DNA of 64,000 bases, taken from Clostridiaceae bacterium (GTDB taxonomy: Bacteria; Bacillota; Clostridia; Saccharofermentanales; DTU023). The DNA is taken from contig DUVN01000030.1 in the NCBI GenBank assembly GCA_012841015.1, positions 1 through 64,000 on the forward strand, given 5' to 3'. The notes beneath the pieces were generated by a model, which did not search any database, had not been told where the DNA came from, and saw nothing but the letters and a program-made list of their open reading frames with translations. This document shows positions 28,046 to 37,316 of this stretch, piece after piece. Positions within the stretch are counted from its first letter, which is position 1; the number at the start of each line of letters is the position of its first letter. The position numbers and the translations under genes were made by a program.

Positions 28046-29265
28046 TACTTACTGAAATTGTGGCCGCGTGCAGTGCTTAGAAGTTCTTTAGCGTCGTCTT
28101 CGGTCAGTTCGATCTGATAGAAGAGTCCGAAGAAGTCGCGTACCTCTTGAACCATGTTGTATTGAAACACGTCAGGGTAGAGGGTGTTGGCGACGAAGCG
28201 GACGCCTAGATACTGTTGTGAAGAAGGAGGCCGATCGAGCCAGCTGTAAGGAATTCCGGGACCTTCATAGACGCGCCCCTCTTGGACAGCCTTAATGTTG
28301 GCCCAGTTGGGGTTCGTTGTGATTTCTTCATAGGGACTGTTTGGTCCGCCACCCATGAAAATGACGTCGGGATTCCAGTTAATGACTTGTTCTAGGTTGA
28401 CCGGCGTCATTCCGCTTCCACCCGCATCTTCAATATTGGCGACGTTGATCGCGCCGGCGTATTTAAATACGGCGGCGTGAGAGGATGACTCAGGCTCGGT
28501 CGCGAGACCATTCGGTTTTTCGGCATAATACAAGGTCACACGATCGTCTTCCGGAATGGCACTGACTTTTTCATTGACATCATTCAGCGTTTTCTCACAA
28601 TAAGCTGCAAGCTTTTCGCAGCGTTCTTCTTCTCCGAAGACTTTTCCGAGAAAGCGGTAGGCTGATGCGCGTTCCGGGAAACGACCGTTGACGAGGATGA
28701 CGGGGATGCCGAGCTGTGCTTGAAGCTCGTCACATGTTTCGCGAACCTTGTCGGAGATTTCCATGGGACCCATGTAAATAAAGGCTTGAGCGCCGGAGGC
28801 GAGTACTTCCTCCGTGTTCACCGACTTACCTCCGTCCGCGTTTCCGAATACTTTACGATCTTTCAGTCGTGGCAGGTACTTCAGTTGATTAGGGTTCGGT
28901 TCTGAGACGACACCCGCAAGCAGGTCGGGGTTGATGGTGTAAATCATCACCTGTGCCAGTGGGCTGGGGAAATAGACCTTCTTAAAGTTTTCAGGGGTCG
29001 GGACGGTGACTTCTCGATCTCCCATGTCTTTGATGACAACGGTGTCTGCGGCAGGCTCCGTAGCTTTCTCTGACTTGTCAGGCTGCGTGGTAGTCGTCGA
29101 GACGATTGGAGTAGACTTCGAAGCTGGCGGTGCGGTTGTATCGTCAGACGGTTCGGACTGTGCACATCCAGCCAACACAACGATCAAGACGGCCATCACG
29201 ATGGCAAGGTATGACCGCGTTTGTCTTTTTAATTCTCTCATAAGCTTTTCCTTTCTTCCTTTCAT
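28045..29265 (-). CDS. Fec/Btu-type ABC transporter substrate-binding lipoprotein
   Basis: VLIVVLAGCAQSEPSDD lipobox; VVIKDMGDREVTVPTPENFKKVYFPSP; cluster III binding-protein pattern. Confidence 0.87.
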   Translation of the reverse strand: MKGRKEKLMRELKRQTRSYLAIVMAVLIVVLAGCAQSEPSDDTTAPPASKSTPIVSTTTTQPDKSEKATEPAADTVVIKDMGDREVTVPTPENFKKVYFPSPLAQVMIYTINPDLLAGVVSEPNPNQLKYLPRLKDRKVFGNADGGKSVNTEEVLASGAQAFIYMGPMEISDKVRETCDELQAQLGIPVILVNGRFPERASAYRFLGKVFGEEERCEKLAAYCEKTLNDVNEKVSAIPEDDRVTLYYAEKPNGLATEPESSSHAAVFKYAGAINVANIEDAGGSGMTPVNLEQVINWNPDVIFMGGGPNSPYEEITTNPNWANIKAVQEGRVYEGPGIPYSWLDRPPSSQQYLGVRFVANTLYPDVFQYNMVQEVRDFFGLFYQIELTEDDAKELLSTARGHNFSK

Positions 29266-29330
29266 TCTTTTTTCCTCTTTTGATTTTGACGATATGTGTT
29301 TATTACACGACGCGAAGGCGCCGTTTTGAC

Positions 29331-30224
29331 TTAGTTGAAAGAGCTGCTGATCGGCGAATTATAGCGCGATCTCTCCATATTTTCTCGTGAATTGGATGTG
29401 CCGGGAATGCAGGCGTACCGATGGGCTTTGCATTCGAGCTGAAAGCGCTTTACGGCAATCGGAAAATGATACAGCTCGCTCATACTCTGGCTTGTGATGG
29501 CGTCTTCCGGCGAGGCCGTTGCGACGATTTTGCCGTCGATCATCAACATGACATGGTCGGAGGCATAGAAACAATGCGACGGATCGTGCGTCACCATGAG
29601 AACACCGATACCGTATTGTCGAAGCTCATTGACTTTTTCGAGAACACGGTACTGATTGCCGTAGTCGAGGTGACTCGTCGGCTCATCCATAATGAGAAAT
29701 GACGCCTGCTGCGCGAGTGCACGTGCGATCAATACGAGCTGCTGCTGCCCGCCTGACAGCTTCGTGTAAGGCCATTCGGCCAAGTGCTCGATCTGCATCT
29801 GACGCATGCAGGCATCTGCGATGGCGCGGTCTTCTGCTGTTTCCCTTGAGAAACGTTGGTGGTAGGCCGTTCTCCCCATCCTGATAACATCGCCTACTGT
29901 AAAAGGGAACGGTGTCCTATGCGCTTGTGGGATGTAGGCGAGGTATTTTGCACGCTGTGTCTCATGCAGCATATGCAGATCAGTTTTTCCAATTTTAACG
30001 CTGCCGTGACGCGCGGGCAGTAACGCGAGAATCGCTTTGAGAAGTGTTGTTTTACCGCATCCATTTTCACCGAGGATGCACATAAAACGGCCCGGTTTAA
30101 GCTCAAAGGAGACTTCGTGGACAATATCAGGTCCCTTTTCGTATCCGGTCGTCAAGCCTGAAACGCGGAGCGGTACCTGAGAAATCAGCGGCGGTCTGAG
30201 AATTCTGTATCTGTCGGTGCTCAT
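29331..30224 (-). CDS. Fec-type ABC transporter ATP-binding protein
   Basis: LGENGCGKTTLLKAIL (Walker A), LSGGQQQLVLIARALAQ (signature), FLIMDEPTSHLD (Walker B). Confidence 0.93.
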   Translation of the reverse strand: MSTDRYRILRPPLISQVPLRVSGLTTGYEKGPDIVHEVSFELKPGRFMCILGENGCGKTTLLKAILALLPARHGSVKIGKTDLHMLHETQRAKYLAYIPQAHRTPFPFTVGDVIRMGRTAYHQRFSRETAEDRAIADACMRQMQIEHLAEWPYTKLSGGQQQLVLIARALAQQASFLIMDEPTSHLDYGNQYRVLEKVNELRQYGIGVLMVTHDPSHCFYASDHVMLMIDGKIVATASPEDAITSQSMSELYHFPIAVKRFQLECKAHRYACIPGTSNSRENMERSRYNSPISSSFN

Positions 30225-31345
30225 ACACGCCCCGCTCTCTGTTTGAAAATAATGATGAAGAAAGGAATACCTATTAAAGATGTCAGAATGCCGATGGGCA
30301 GCTCAACTGAGAACGCGTTGCGGCAAATGGTATCGCATACGAGGAGATATACGCTCCCTAAAATCGCTGAAACAGGAAGAAGTGTTCGATAGTTGGGCCC
30401 GACGAGCGAGCGTGTGACGTGAGGGATGACGAGACCGACCCAACCGATTTGACCGCAGATCGCGACGCTGGAGGCCGTGATGATGGTGCAAGAGAGAATC
30501 ACTTCTCGTCTGACTCGCTTCGTTTTGACACCTATAGCGCGTGCTTCTTCTTCACTAAACGACATGACGTTGAGCTTGTTTCGGTTGATATAAAGCAGAA
30601 AACAAGCCGGCAAAAACGGGATTAAGACTTGAAGTACGTGTTTCGGAAAAACATCGCTGAACGACCCCATAAGCCAGAACGTGATCGCAGGTAGATGCGC
30701 GTCAGGGTCGGCAAGGTATTTGACGATCGAAAGACCTGCGTTAAATAGGCCGCGAATGAGCATGCCTCCCAGCACCAACGCCAAAATGGGATCAGATGAG
30801 ATAAAGCGTTCAAACCGTGTTGAGAGAATAACGGCGAGCAACGCGAAGAGCAGAGCGGTGATTTGTGTCGTCGCAATCGTACTTGAGTTGATGATGGCCA
30901 GCGCGGCGCCAAAGCTTGCCCCGGCGGAAACTCCGAGAATGTCGGGCGAAACGAGAGGATTTCGGAACATTCCTTGGTAGGCAGCTCCCGCCATGCTGAT
31001 GCCTGCGCCGACCATCAAGACGACGAGTACACGCGGCAGACGAACATTGAAGATGACGATGTCCATATTCGGGTCTGCGATTTGTGAGGAATCTCGGAAG
31101 TGCCAGTAAAAAGTATGCAAGAAATCTTTTAAGGACAAAGGGTAGCGCCCGATGACGAACGAGATGAAAAAACAGGCAACCGGGAGAAGGATGAGCCATG
31201 GCCACCATCTTTGGAAAAAACGGTGTCGGCGCTGTTGGGCGTTCAAAAGCGGTTTGAGCACACCTTTTTCCGCTTTCGCTGTATGCGCTAGTACGTTATT
31301 GTTGTCAAGTGTTATCCCATTTGTGTCGTTCATGCGTTCGTCCAT
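30221..31345 (-). CDS. FecCD-type ABC transporter permease
   Basis: RLPRVLVVLMVGAGISMAGAAYQGMFRNPLVSPDILGVSAGASFGAAL; GQIGWVGLVIPHVTRSLVGPNYRTLLP; ORF start trimmed to Met at 31345 because upstream residues come from a repeat unit. Confidence 0.93.
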   Translation of the reverse strand: MDERMNDTNGITLDNNNVLAHTAKAEKGVLKPLLNAQQRRHRFFQRWWPWLILLPVACFFISFVIGRYPLSLKDFLHTFYWHFRDSSQIADPNMDIVIFNVRLPRVLVVLMVGAGISMAGAAYQGMFRNPLVSPDILGVSAGASFGAALAIINSSTIATTQITALLFALLAVILSTRFERFISSDPILALVLGGMLIRGLFNAGLSIVKYLADPDAHLPAITFWLMGSFSDVFPKHVLQVLIPFLPACFLLYINRNKLNVMSFSEEEARAIGVKTKRVRREVILSCTIITASSVAICGQIGWVGLVIPHVTRSLVGPNYRTLLPVSAILGSVYLLVCDTICRNAFSVELPIGILTSLIGIPFFIIIFKQRAGRV

Positions 31346-31352
31346 TGATTGT

Positions 31353-31496
31353 TGATTCTTGCGCGCCCGCAAGAGCTAAACCAAATGAGCCAATGTAATT
31401 GGTCCGATGTACCTGATTCTTGCGCGTCCGCAAGAGCTGCAATCTCTTCCAGTTCCCGTTCTTTCATCACCTGATTCTTGCGCGCCCGCAAGAGCT
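31353..31496. repeat. Three-copy interspersed palindromic repeat (array D), unit (CC)TGATTCTTGCGCGYCCGCAAGAGCT
   Basis: Units at 31353-31377, 31414-31438 and 31472-31496; unique 36- and 33-nt spacers; each unit folds as TTCTTGCG/CGCAAGAG. Confidence 0.92.
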
Positions 31497-31576
31497 TAAC
31501 ACGCCTACATTCAAACTCTTGACCGATCCTGGATGTTCTAATCCTTTCTTGTGATGGAAGGCATCGAATTGTTGTG

Positions 31577-32317
31577 CTATGCACTGTTATTGTCTTTCTT
31601 TTGCCAGCAGAACCAGCGTCCATCGCCTTCATGAGCATAAATCGCAAAGCGATCGCCCCAGAGCTCAAACAGCTTGCGATACGCGCTGTCCGACAACGAG
31701 AAAGAGGGGAGCCGGTGTTGACTTTGGCGGTCACGGCCAAAATGCTCGGGATTCCACGTGTCGTCACTCTCAGCGCGTTGCTTTTGGAATAGCAGACTTC
31801 CGCGCCCACCCCCGATGTAGGCGATGCCTTTCGGTTTCATGACGCGACGTAATTCCTTGTACGCGAGGTATTGATCGTGCCAGAAGCGTTGCGATCCTCG
31901 ACTGAACACCAAGTCGAACGTATCGTTTTCTGACGGAATAGCATGTACATCGGCGTTGTACAATGTGATGTTTGTCTTGGGCGCAATAGCGCTGATTCGA
32001 TGTGACGCCTTTTGTAACGCATTGTCTCGAAGGTCGAGCAGAGCAATTTCGAAGACGGGTGTCCGCTTGAGGAGTGCTACGCTCATGCCTCCTAGTCCAC
32101 AACCTACATCTAAAACGTGCGCTCTAGAAAGATCGAGTGTTTCTCTTCCGGCTAACGCCGCACATCGCTCGAGTAGCGTCTGCACAATGTCGTCATACAT
32201 ACGTTTGTTCCAAGTCGACTCACTCATCTTGTCAAAAGCGCTGTAAGCGTCACCAGACAAGCCCCTTGTGGTATCGAATGTGTCAAGAGTCTTCGCGATT
32301 TTATCTGTAGCATTCAT
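31577..32317 (-). CDS. Class I SAM-dependent methyltransferase
   Basis: AHVLDVGCGLGGMSVALLKR (motif I), FDLVFSRGSQRFWHD, RRVMKPKGIAYIGGG. Confidence 0.87.
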   Translation of the reverse strand: MNATDKIAKTLDTFDTTRGLSGDAYSAFDKMSESTWNKRMYDDIVQTLLERCAALAGRETLDLSRAHVLDVGCGLGGMSVALLKRTPVFEIALLDLRDNALQKASHRISAIAPKTNITLYNADVHAIPSENDTFDLVFSRGSQRFWHDQYLAYKELRRVMKPKGIAYIGGGRGSLLFQKQRAESDDTWNPEHFGRDRQSQHRLPSFSLSDSAYRKLFELWGDRFAIYAHEGDGRWFCWQKKDNNSA

Positions 32318-32418
32318 CGACTTTTTCCCTAAGTATTGGCTTTATATGCTTCACTTGCCGCGTTCTCTTCCATGCAAATTGTCATGGTCTTCACGTTTGC
32401 AGAAGAAATGTATTTCTG

Positions 32419-32895
32419 TCAGTGATCAGTGCCTTTATATTCATAGTCGCCTGATTGGCCTCCCGTCTTTTTAACTAAAAATATTTTCTCGATGCACATG
32501 CTTTTATCCATTGCTTTGCACATGTCGTAGATGGTGAGCAACCCAGAGGCGCAGCCGGTCAACGCTTCCATCTCGACGCCTGTTTTTCCTTCTGCTTTGA
32601 CTTCGACGTTGCAGATCAGATGTTCAGATGTAAAATGAAAATCGACATTGATTTTTGTCAAGAGTAGGGGATGCGCCAAGGGAATAATACGGGGCGTGTT
32701 TTTTGCTCCCTGTATAGCTGCTACTTGGGCAATTGCCAGTACGTCTCCTTTTTTTAGTGCGACGTCTTGAATGGCTTGGATCGTCTCAGGTTGCAGGCGA
32801 ATCATGCCGCGTGCTAAGGCTGCGCGCTCGGTCACTTTCTTTTGAGACACGTCGACCATCTGACCGCGCTTGTTTTTATCTAGATGTGTAAACAT
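32419..32895 (-). CDS. moaC: Cyclic pyranopterin monophosphate synthase
   Basis: MVDVSQKKVTERAALARG; IPLAHPLLLTKINVDF; GKTGVEMEALTGCASGLLTIYDMCKAMDK. Confidence 0.95.
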   Translation of the reverse strand: MFTHLDKNKRGQMVDVSQKKVTERAALARGMIRLQPETIQAIQDVALKKGDVLAIAQVAAIQGAKNTPRIIPLAHPLLLTKINVDFHFTSEHLICNVEVKAEGKTGVEMEALTGCASGLLTIYDMCKAMDKSMCIEKIFLVKKTGGQSGDYEYKGTDH

Positions 32896-33849
32896 TTAAC
32901 CTCCTATTCGATGCATTGGTAGAGAAGTGCTGTTACCTTCCTCAACATGATGCTTTTCAGGTTTAAGTGATAAGGTTCGGTCTAGGTACGGTTGCAAATC
33001 CTCACCGTTACGTAGGGGCGTTTTCAAATCGATCGAGAGATCGCTTAGAAGACATGGTTTTAATTGGCCGTCAGACGTTAAGCGCAGGCGATTGCATTCG
33101 TGACAAAAGCGACAGGAGAGCGGGCGAATCAGACCGACTCTGCCGATAGCGTTTTCTGCTGTATAGAGGCGAGCAGGTGACGATTTTTCTTGCGTTTCAA
33201 GAGGTGTTAAAGCAACTTTTTCTAGAACTTCGCGAGCTGACATGTAATGCTTTTTTGAGAAATGTGCGGTGGGCCCAATCGGCATCACTTCGATAAAGCG
33301 GACGTCAATCGGATATTTTTTTGTCAACTCGACAAAATCGACGATCTCTCGGTCATTGATATCTTTTAATAAAACGACATTAATTTTTACTTTGAAACCG
33401 ACTTGCAATGCGTTACGGAGCCCGTCTAAAGCAGCTGCAAAGTCACCGCCTCGCGTAATTCGACGATAAGAATCCTGATCGAGCGAGTCGAGGGAAATGT
33501 TCACTCTTGTAAGGCCGCCTGCTTTTAGGCGTTGAGCTTTTTCCAAAGTTAATAACAACGCATTTGTCGTCATCGTCAAATCTTTTATCTTGTGTAAAAG
33601 TCCTAGTGACGCTATGAAATATTCAATTCCCTTTCTGATCAGGGGCTCACCTCCCGTTATTCTGACTTTTGTAATGCCGTTTTCCACAAACAAATGAGTG
33701 ATGTGATAGAGCTCTTCTAACGTCAGTTTGTCGTCGTGGTGAACAGGGAGGACACCCTCCGCGGGCATGCAATAGTGACACCGCAAGTTGCAAAAATCCG
33801 TTACCGAAATTCGCAAATAATCGATCGTTCTCCCATATTGATCTTGCAT
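32896..33849 (-). CDS. moaA: GTP 3',8-cyclase
   Basis: QYGRTIDYLRISVTDFCNLRCHYCMP; VRITGGEPLIRKGI; C-terminal CRFCHECNRLRLTSDGQLKPCL cluster. Confidence 0.96.
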   Translation of the reverse strand: MQDQYGRTIDYLRISVTDFCNLRCHYCMPAEGVLPVHHDDKLTLEELYHITHLFVENGITKVRITGGEPLIRKGIEYFIASLGLLHKIKDLTMTTNALLLTLEKAQRLKAGGLTRVNISLDSLDQDSYRRITRGGDFAAALDGLRNALQVGFKVKINVVLLKDINDREIVDFVELTKKYPIDVRFIEVMPIGPTAHFSKKHYMSAREVLEKVALTPLETQEKSSPARLYTAENAIGRVGLIRPLSCRFCHECNRLRLTSDGQLKPCLLSDLSIDLKTPLRNGEDLQPYLDRTLSLKPEKHHVEEGNSTSLPMHRIGG

Positions 33850-33859
33850 ACAAAGACAC

Positions 33860-34270
33860 TTAGCTCTTCTCTATTTCTATTAAGCCATGATCTTTCAGCC
33901 TTCCGACTAAAAACTCCAAAGCTTTGAAAACGCGAGGGCGAATGTCGCCGCCGATCAGCGCGAACATCATGTCATCTCCCACCTTTAATTGCCCACAGTT
34001 CAACCACACGCGAACGAAGAATATGCCGGGCATTTGCTTGGTCTCAGAGATTGCATCTAAAACCTTTTCCGGCAGGTAGGAGAAAGAAAGACTTTGAACT
34101 TTTTGTTGATTTTTTGCTCCCTCACGAACTTGAGCTCGGGGAGTTGCTCTGACGACACCGTTATGGACTAAGTACATACCGCATTCTTCGGCGTCATGTT
34201 GTTCTTTGGCTTCTTTTAGCCATTGAGTAATGTCCGGCTTTTCCCCTGTAAAAAAATCGTTGTTATTCAT
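33860..34270 (-). CDS. MoaE-like molybdopterin biosynthesis protein
   Basis: ECGMYLVHNGVVRATPR; FFVRVWLNCGQLKVGDDMMFALIGGDIRPRVFKALEFLVGRLKDHG; located in the moaAC operon. Confidence 0.65.
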   Translation of the reverse strand: MNNNDFFTGEKPDITQWLKEAKEQHDAEECGMYLVHNGVVRATPRAQVREGAKNQQKVQSLSFSYLPEKVLDAISETKQMPGIFFVRVWLNCGQLKVGDDMMFALIGGDIRPRVFKALEFLVGRLKDHGLIEIEKS

Positions 34271-34304
34271 AAGACCTTCTTTCGCTGCTCCGTCTCAAAT
34301 CCAA

Positions 34305-34443
34305 GGCTTATTCCTGTAAACGTGGGCACTATGTCATCACCTCGTAATTGTGCGTGTCGATGTCGGGCTTATTCTTGTACACATGGGCACTATCTGAACC
34401 CCATACGGCCTTGCGGGCTTATTCCTGTTCACGTGGGCACTAT
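34305..34443. repeat. Three-copy interspersed repeat (array E), unit GGCTTATTCCTGTWCACGTGGGCACTAT
   Basis: 28-bp units at 34305, 34366 and 34416; periods 61 and 50; unique spacers of 33 and 22 nt. Confidence 0.92.
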
Positions 34444-34572
34444 TGCAAAGAAATCTAGAATAAAAGCATGCCTCTTACAGTTTCATAGGTGATACGTACT
34501 CTGCTGTGGGGACGGGGAGGTGCCGATGACAGTTCATCGTATGTCCTTCGAGTAGTATGGTGACGCCGTCGA

Positions 34573-35157
34573 TTAACGATCTGGGACGATTCCCTTATCA
34601 AAACGGTGTCTGTGATCTTCTGGTTCCGATCCCGATTCGCCGCGAAGCGTCTCAATGGCGTGCGGGAGTGCAGGACTAATCGCATCAAAGCACTCTCTGA
34701 CTGCTTTCGGGCTGCCAGGCATGTTGATAATTAGTGTCTTTTCGTAAATGACCGATACCGCCCTCGACAACATGCCGTGAGGCGTAATGGAGGTGCTGAC
34801 ACGCCTCATCTCCTCGGCAAATCCCGGTGCCATCTTTGTTGAGACCATCATGGTTGCTTCAGGCGTGACATCGCGCGGTGAGAAACCTGTTCCCCCGCTC
34901 GTCAAAATAAGATCGGCGCCGAGATTCAGGCTCATAGAGATGAGCGCACGAGTGATGGAGGCCATGTTATCCGGCACAACATCGATCTTGATGATCTCTG
35001 CCATCGGCTCAAGCAGGTCACGCAAGAGCGGACCGACTCGTTCCTCTGTTGCTCCGATGCTCCTCGAATCGCTAACGATGAGAACACATGCCTTAAACCG
35101 TCTCGTTTCATCAAATCCAGTCATGTACTCTTTGCCTTTTTTCTCAATTGTGTTCAA
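34573..35157 (-). CDS. MogA/MoaB family molybdopterin adenylyltransferase
   Basis: KACVLIVSDSRSIGATEERVGPLLRDLL; LILTSGGTGFSPRDVTPEATMMVSTKMAPGFAEEMR; INMPGSPKAVRECF. Confidence 0.92.
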   Translation of the reverse strand: MNTIEKKGKEYMTGFDETRRFKACVLIVSDSRSIGATEERVGPLLRDLLEPMAEIIKIDVVPDNMASITRALISMSLNLGADLILTSGGTGFSPRDVTPEATMMVSTKMAPGFAEEMRRVSTSITPHGMLSRAVSVIYEKTLIINMPGSPKAVRECFDAISPALPHAIETLRGESGSEPEDHRHRFDKGIVPDR

Positions 35158-35198
35158 GTTTTACAATCGTTTGTTCATGATGTGGATGACAAACCACT

Positions 35199-35247
35199 CA
35201 AGTTGTATTATAATAACACTCGCCAAGTTGTTTTACAATACAACTTG
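35199..35247. promoter_or_regulatory. Divergent promoter/operator between mog (-) and the molybdopterin-binding gene (+)
   Basis: Perfect 11-bp inverted repeat CAAGTTGTATT (35199) / AATACAACTTG (35237), an extra direct copy CAAGTTGTTTT (35224), and a palindromic TATTATAATA -10-like core. Confidence 0.65.
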
Positions 35248-35269
35248 AACGAGCGATTCAGGAGGCGCT

Positions 35270-36277
35270 ATGAAGAAAGTACCTGTTCGTGAAGCGATTG
35301 GTAAACCGCTCTTCCATGACCTAACGGCCATTTTGGAATCAGGTTTTAAGGGCATCCGCTTTAAGCGTGGCCATATCGTGACAAAAGCCGACATCCCTGT
35401 TCTCCTCAGCATGGGCAAAGACTTTCTCTACATTCCCGAAGAAGGGGATGTCGGCGTTCACGAAGACGATGCGGCGCAAGCTCTGGCAGATGTCATCGCC
35501 GATCAATCGGTCACGATAGACGGGCCGGCAGAAGGGAAATTTAACTTCCGCTCAAAAGAACGCGGCTTATTTGTCCTGAACCGTGATGCTTTACGTGAGA
35601 TCAATCGTGTGGGTGATTATACCGTCACAACGATTTGGAATATGATGCCCGTTGAACAAAACGAACTTGTTGCTAGTCTTCGTATCGTCCCTCTTTTAAC
35701 TCAGCAGGCACAAGTCGATCAAGCCGTCAAGTTGGCCCGAGACGACTGGCCTGTTCTACAAGTGTGTCCTTACCGCCCTCTTCGGACGGCCTTTCTTATC
35801 ACGGGTAACGAGGTCTTTTACGGTCGCATTCCTGACGCTTTTGAGGCCGTGCTGAAACCGAAGATCGCCGCATTCGGAGCTGACTACTTGGGCGCAACAT
35901 TTTGTCCCGACGATACCGTTGTGATGGCAAACGCTGTCACCGATTGGATCGATCAAGGGGCTGAACTTATCCTCTTGACAGGCGGCATGTCGGTTGACCC
36001 GGATGATGTGACTCCTACGGTTATCCGTCAGATGGCGACGACTTTTTATTTTCAGGGAGTACCTATGCAACCGGGTAACATGCTGACCATCGCTCAGCGC
36101 AATCAATGCACGCTCGTGGGAGTGCCTGGCGCAAGTATGCACAGCCCTGTCACGAGTCTTGATCTGTTCCTGCCGAGAATTTACGCTGGCGTGACCATCA
36201 GCCGCGATGATGCCATCGCCTTAGGAGAGGGAGGGCTCTCCATGGTTAGGACATTCCGTCCAGCCAAACACGAATAA
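35270..36277 (+). CDS. Molybdopterin-binding protein (MoeA/MogA-domain, short form)
   Basis: AFLITGNEVFYGRIPDAFEAVLKPKI; ADWIDQGAELILLTGGMSVDPDDVTPTVI; GNMLTIAQRNQCTLVGVPGASMH. Confidence 0.82.
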   Translation: MKKVPVREAIGKPLFHDLTAILESGFKGIRFKRGHIVTKADIPVLLSMGKDFLYIPEEGDVGVHEDDAAQALADVIADQSVTIDGPAEGKFNFRSKERGLFVLNRDALREINRVGDYTVTTIWNMMPVEQNELVASLRIVPLLTQQAQVDQAVKLARDDWPVLQVCPYRPLRTAFLITGNEVFYGRIPDAFEAVLKPKIAAFGADYLGATFCPDDTVVMANAVTDWIDQGAELILLTGGMSVDPDDVTPTVIRQMATTFYFQGVPMQPGNMLTIAQRNQCTLVGVPGASMHSPVTSLDLFLPRIYAGVTISRDDAIALGEGGLSMVRTFRPAKHE

Positions 36278-36326
36278 GAAGGAGCAATATTAAAAACAAT
36301 AAAATGATACGCTTAGGAGGTTCAGT

Positions 36327-37121
36327 ATGATCACAAAAAGGATACGCATCATCGCACTGGCTGTTACCTTTTTGCTTGTTGTGCTCACAAGTCTTGTCGC
36401 CTGTGACGGGAAGAAAGAGGAAGAGGAAAAAACGATCGACGTATTTGCCGCTGCTAGTCTGACAGACTGCATGCAAGACCTTGGCGCGAAATTCAGCGAA
36501 AAGAATCCGACGATTAAAGTACAGTTCAACTTCGATTCATCGGGGACACTTCAGACGCAGATCATGGAAGGGGCGCCTTGTGATGTCTTCGTGTCCGCGG
36601 CGCAAAAACAGATGAATGGCTTGGAAGAAGACGGTCTCATTGACAAAGATACACGCTTTGATTTGCTAGTCAACAAAGTCGTTCTGATCGTTCCGAAAGG
36701 CTCTGATCTTGGACTGACTGACTTTGAAGGTGTCGCAGATCCCAAGGTTGAACGTATTGCGCTCGGTGACGCTTCCGTTCCCGTAGGTCAGTACGCTGAA
36801 GAGATATTCAAGCACCTGAATCTGTGGGACTCACTCCAAGACAAAATCACTTTCGGAAACAACGTCCGCATCGTCCTCGGTTACGTCGAGTCCGGCGATG
36901 TCTCGTGTGGTGTCGTTTATAAAACAGATGCCGCCATATCCGACAAGGTAGAGATTGTCGCGGAAGCGCCGGCAGATAGCCATAAGCCTGTCATCTATCC
37001 CGCTGCCATCGTCAAGGATGCAAAAGAAAAAGAATCAGGCAAGCTGTTTCTTGATTTCCTCAAAACAGACGATGCTGCCGCGATCTTTGAACAGTACGGG
37101 TTTACGATGGCAGGGAAGTAA
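36327..37121 (+). CDS. modA: Molybdate ABC transporter substrate-binding protein
   Basis: IDVFAAASLTDCMQDLGAKFSEKNPTIKVQFNFDSSGTLQTQIMEGAPCDVFVSAAQKQMN; lipobox VVLTSLVACDGKKEE. Confidence 0.95.
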   Translation: MITKRIRIIALAVTFLLVVLTSLVACDGKKEEEEKTIDVFAAASLTDCMQDLGAKFSEKNPTIKVQFNFDSSGTLQTQIMEGAPCDVFVSAAQKQMNGLEEDGLIDKDTRFDLLVNKVVLIVPKGSDLGLTDFEGVADPKVERIALGDASVPVGQYAEEIFKHLNLWDSLQDKITFGNNVRIVLGYVESGDVSCGVVYKTDAAISDKVEIVAEAPADSHKPVIYPAAIVKDAKEKESGKLFLDFLKTDDAAAIFEQYGFTMAGK

Positions 37122-37218
37122 CGATACTCGGCCTTAGCTGTTTGCTGTTCTCCGTCGCTTATCGGATGGGCACGACTTCTGAAGCCGATAAAAGGACAAA
37201 TCATAACGGTCTCATCTT

Positions 37219-37282
37219 GGCCGGGTCACTTTCCGACCTAGCCCGGCCTATCGATGCCCCGGCGCGGTTTTACCGCGCCGGG
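37219..37282 (+). promoter_or_regulatory. Two consecutive strong hairpins between modA and modB
   Basis: GGCCGGG...CCCGGCC (37219-37248) and CCCGGCGCGGTtttACCGCGCCGGG (37258-37282, perfect 11-bp stem). Confidence 0.7.
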
Positions 37283-37316
37283 TCCTTACTAGACCGAAGA
37301 TAAGAAAGTACAAACG

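Noticed and set aside
31330-31809. 159-aa minus-strand ORF spanning array D
   Set aside because: Overlaps the methyltransferase 3' end in another frame, and the three repeat units fall in different frames, so it is not a protein built from repeats.
31353-34443. Calling arrays D and E (and A) CRISPR arrays
   Set aside because: Only three units each, spacers of unequal length (22-38 nt), a different unit at each site, no cas genes in the window, and placement inside operons.
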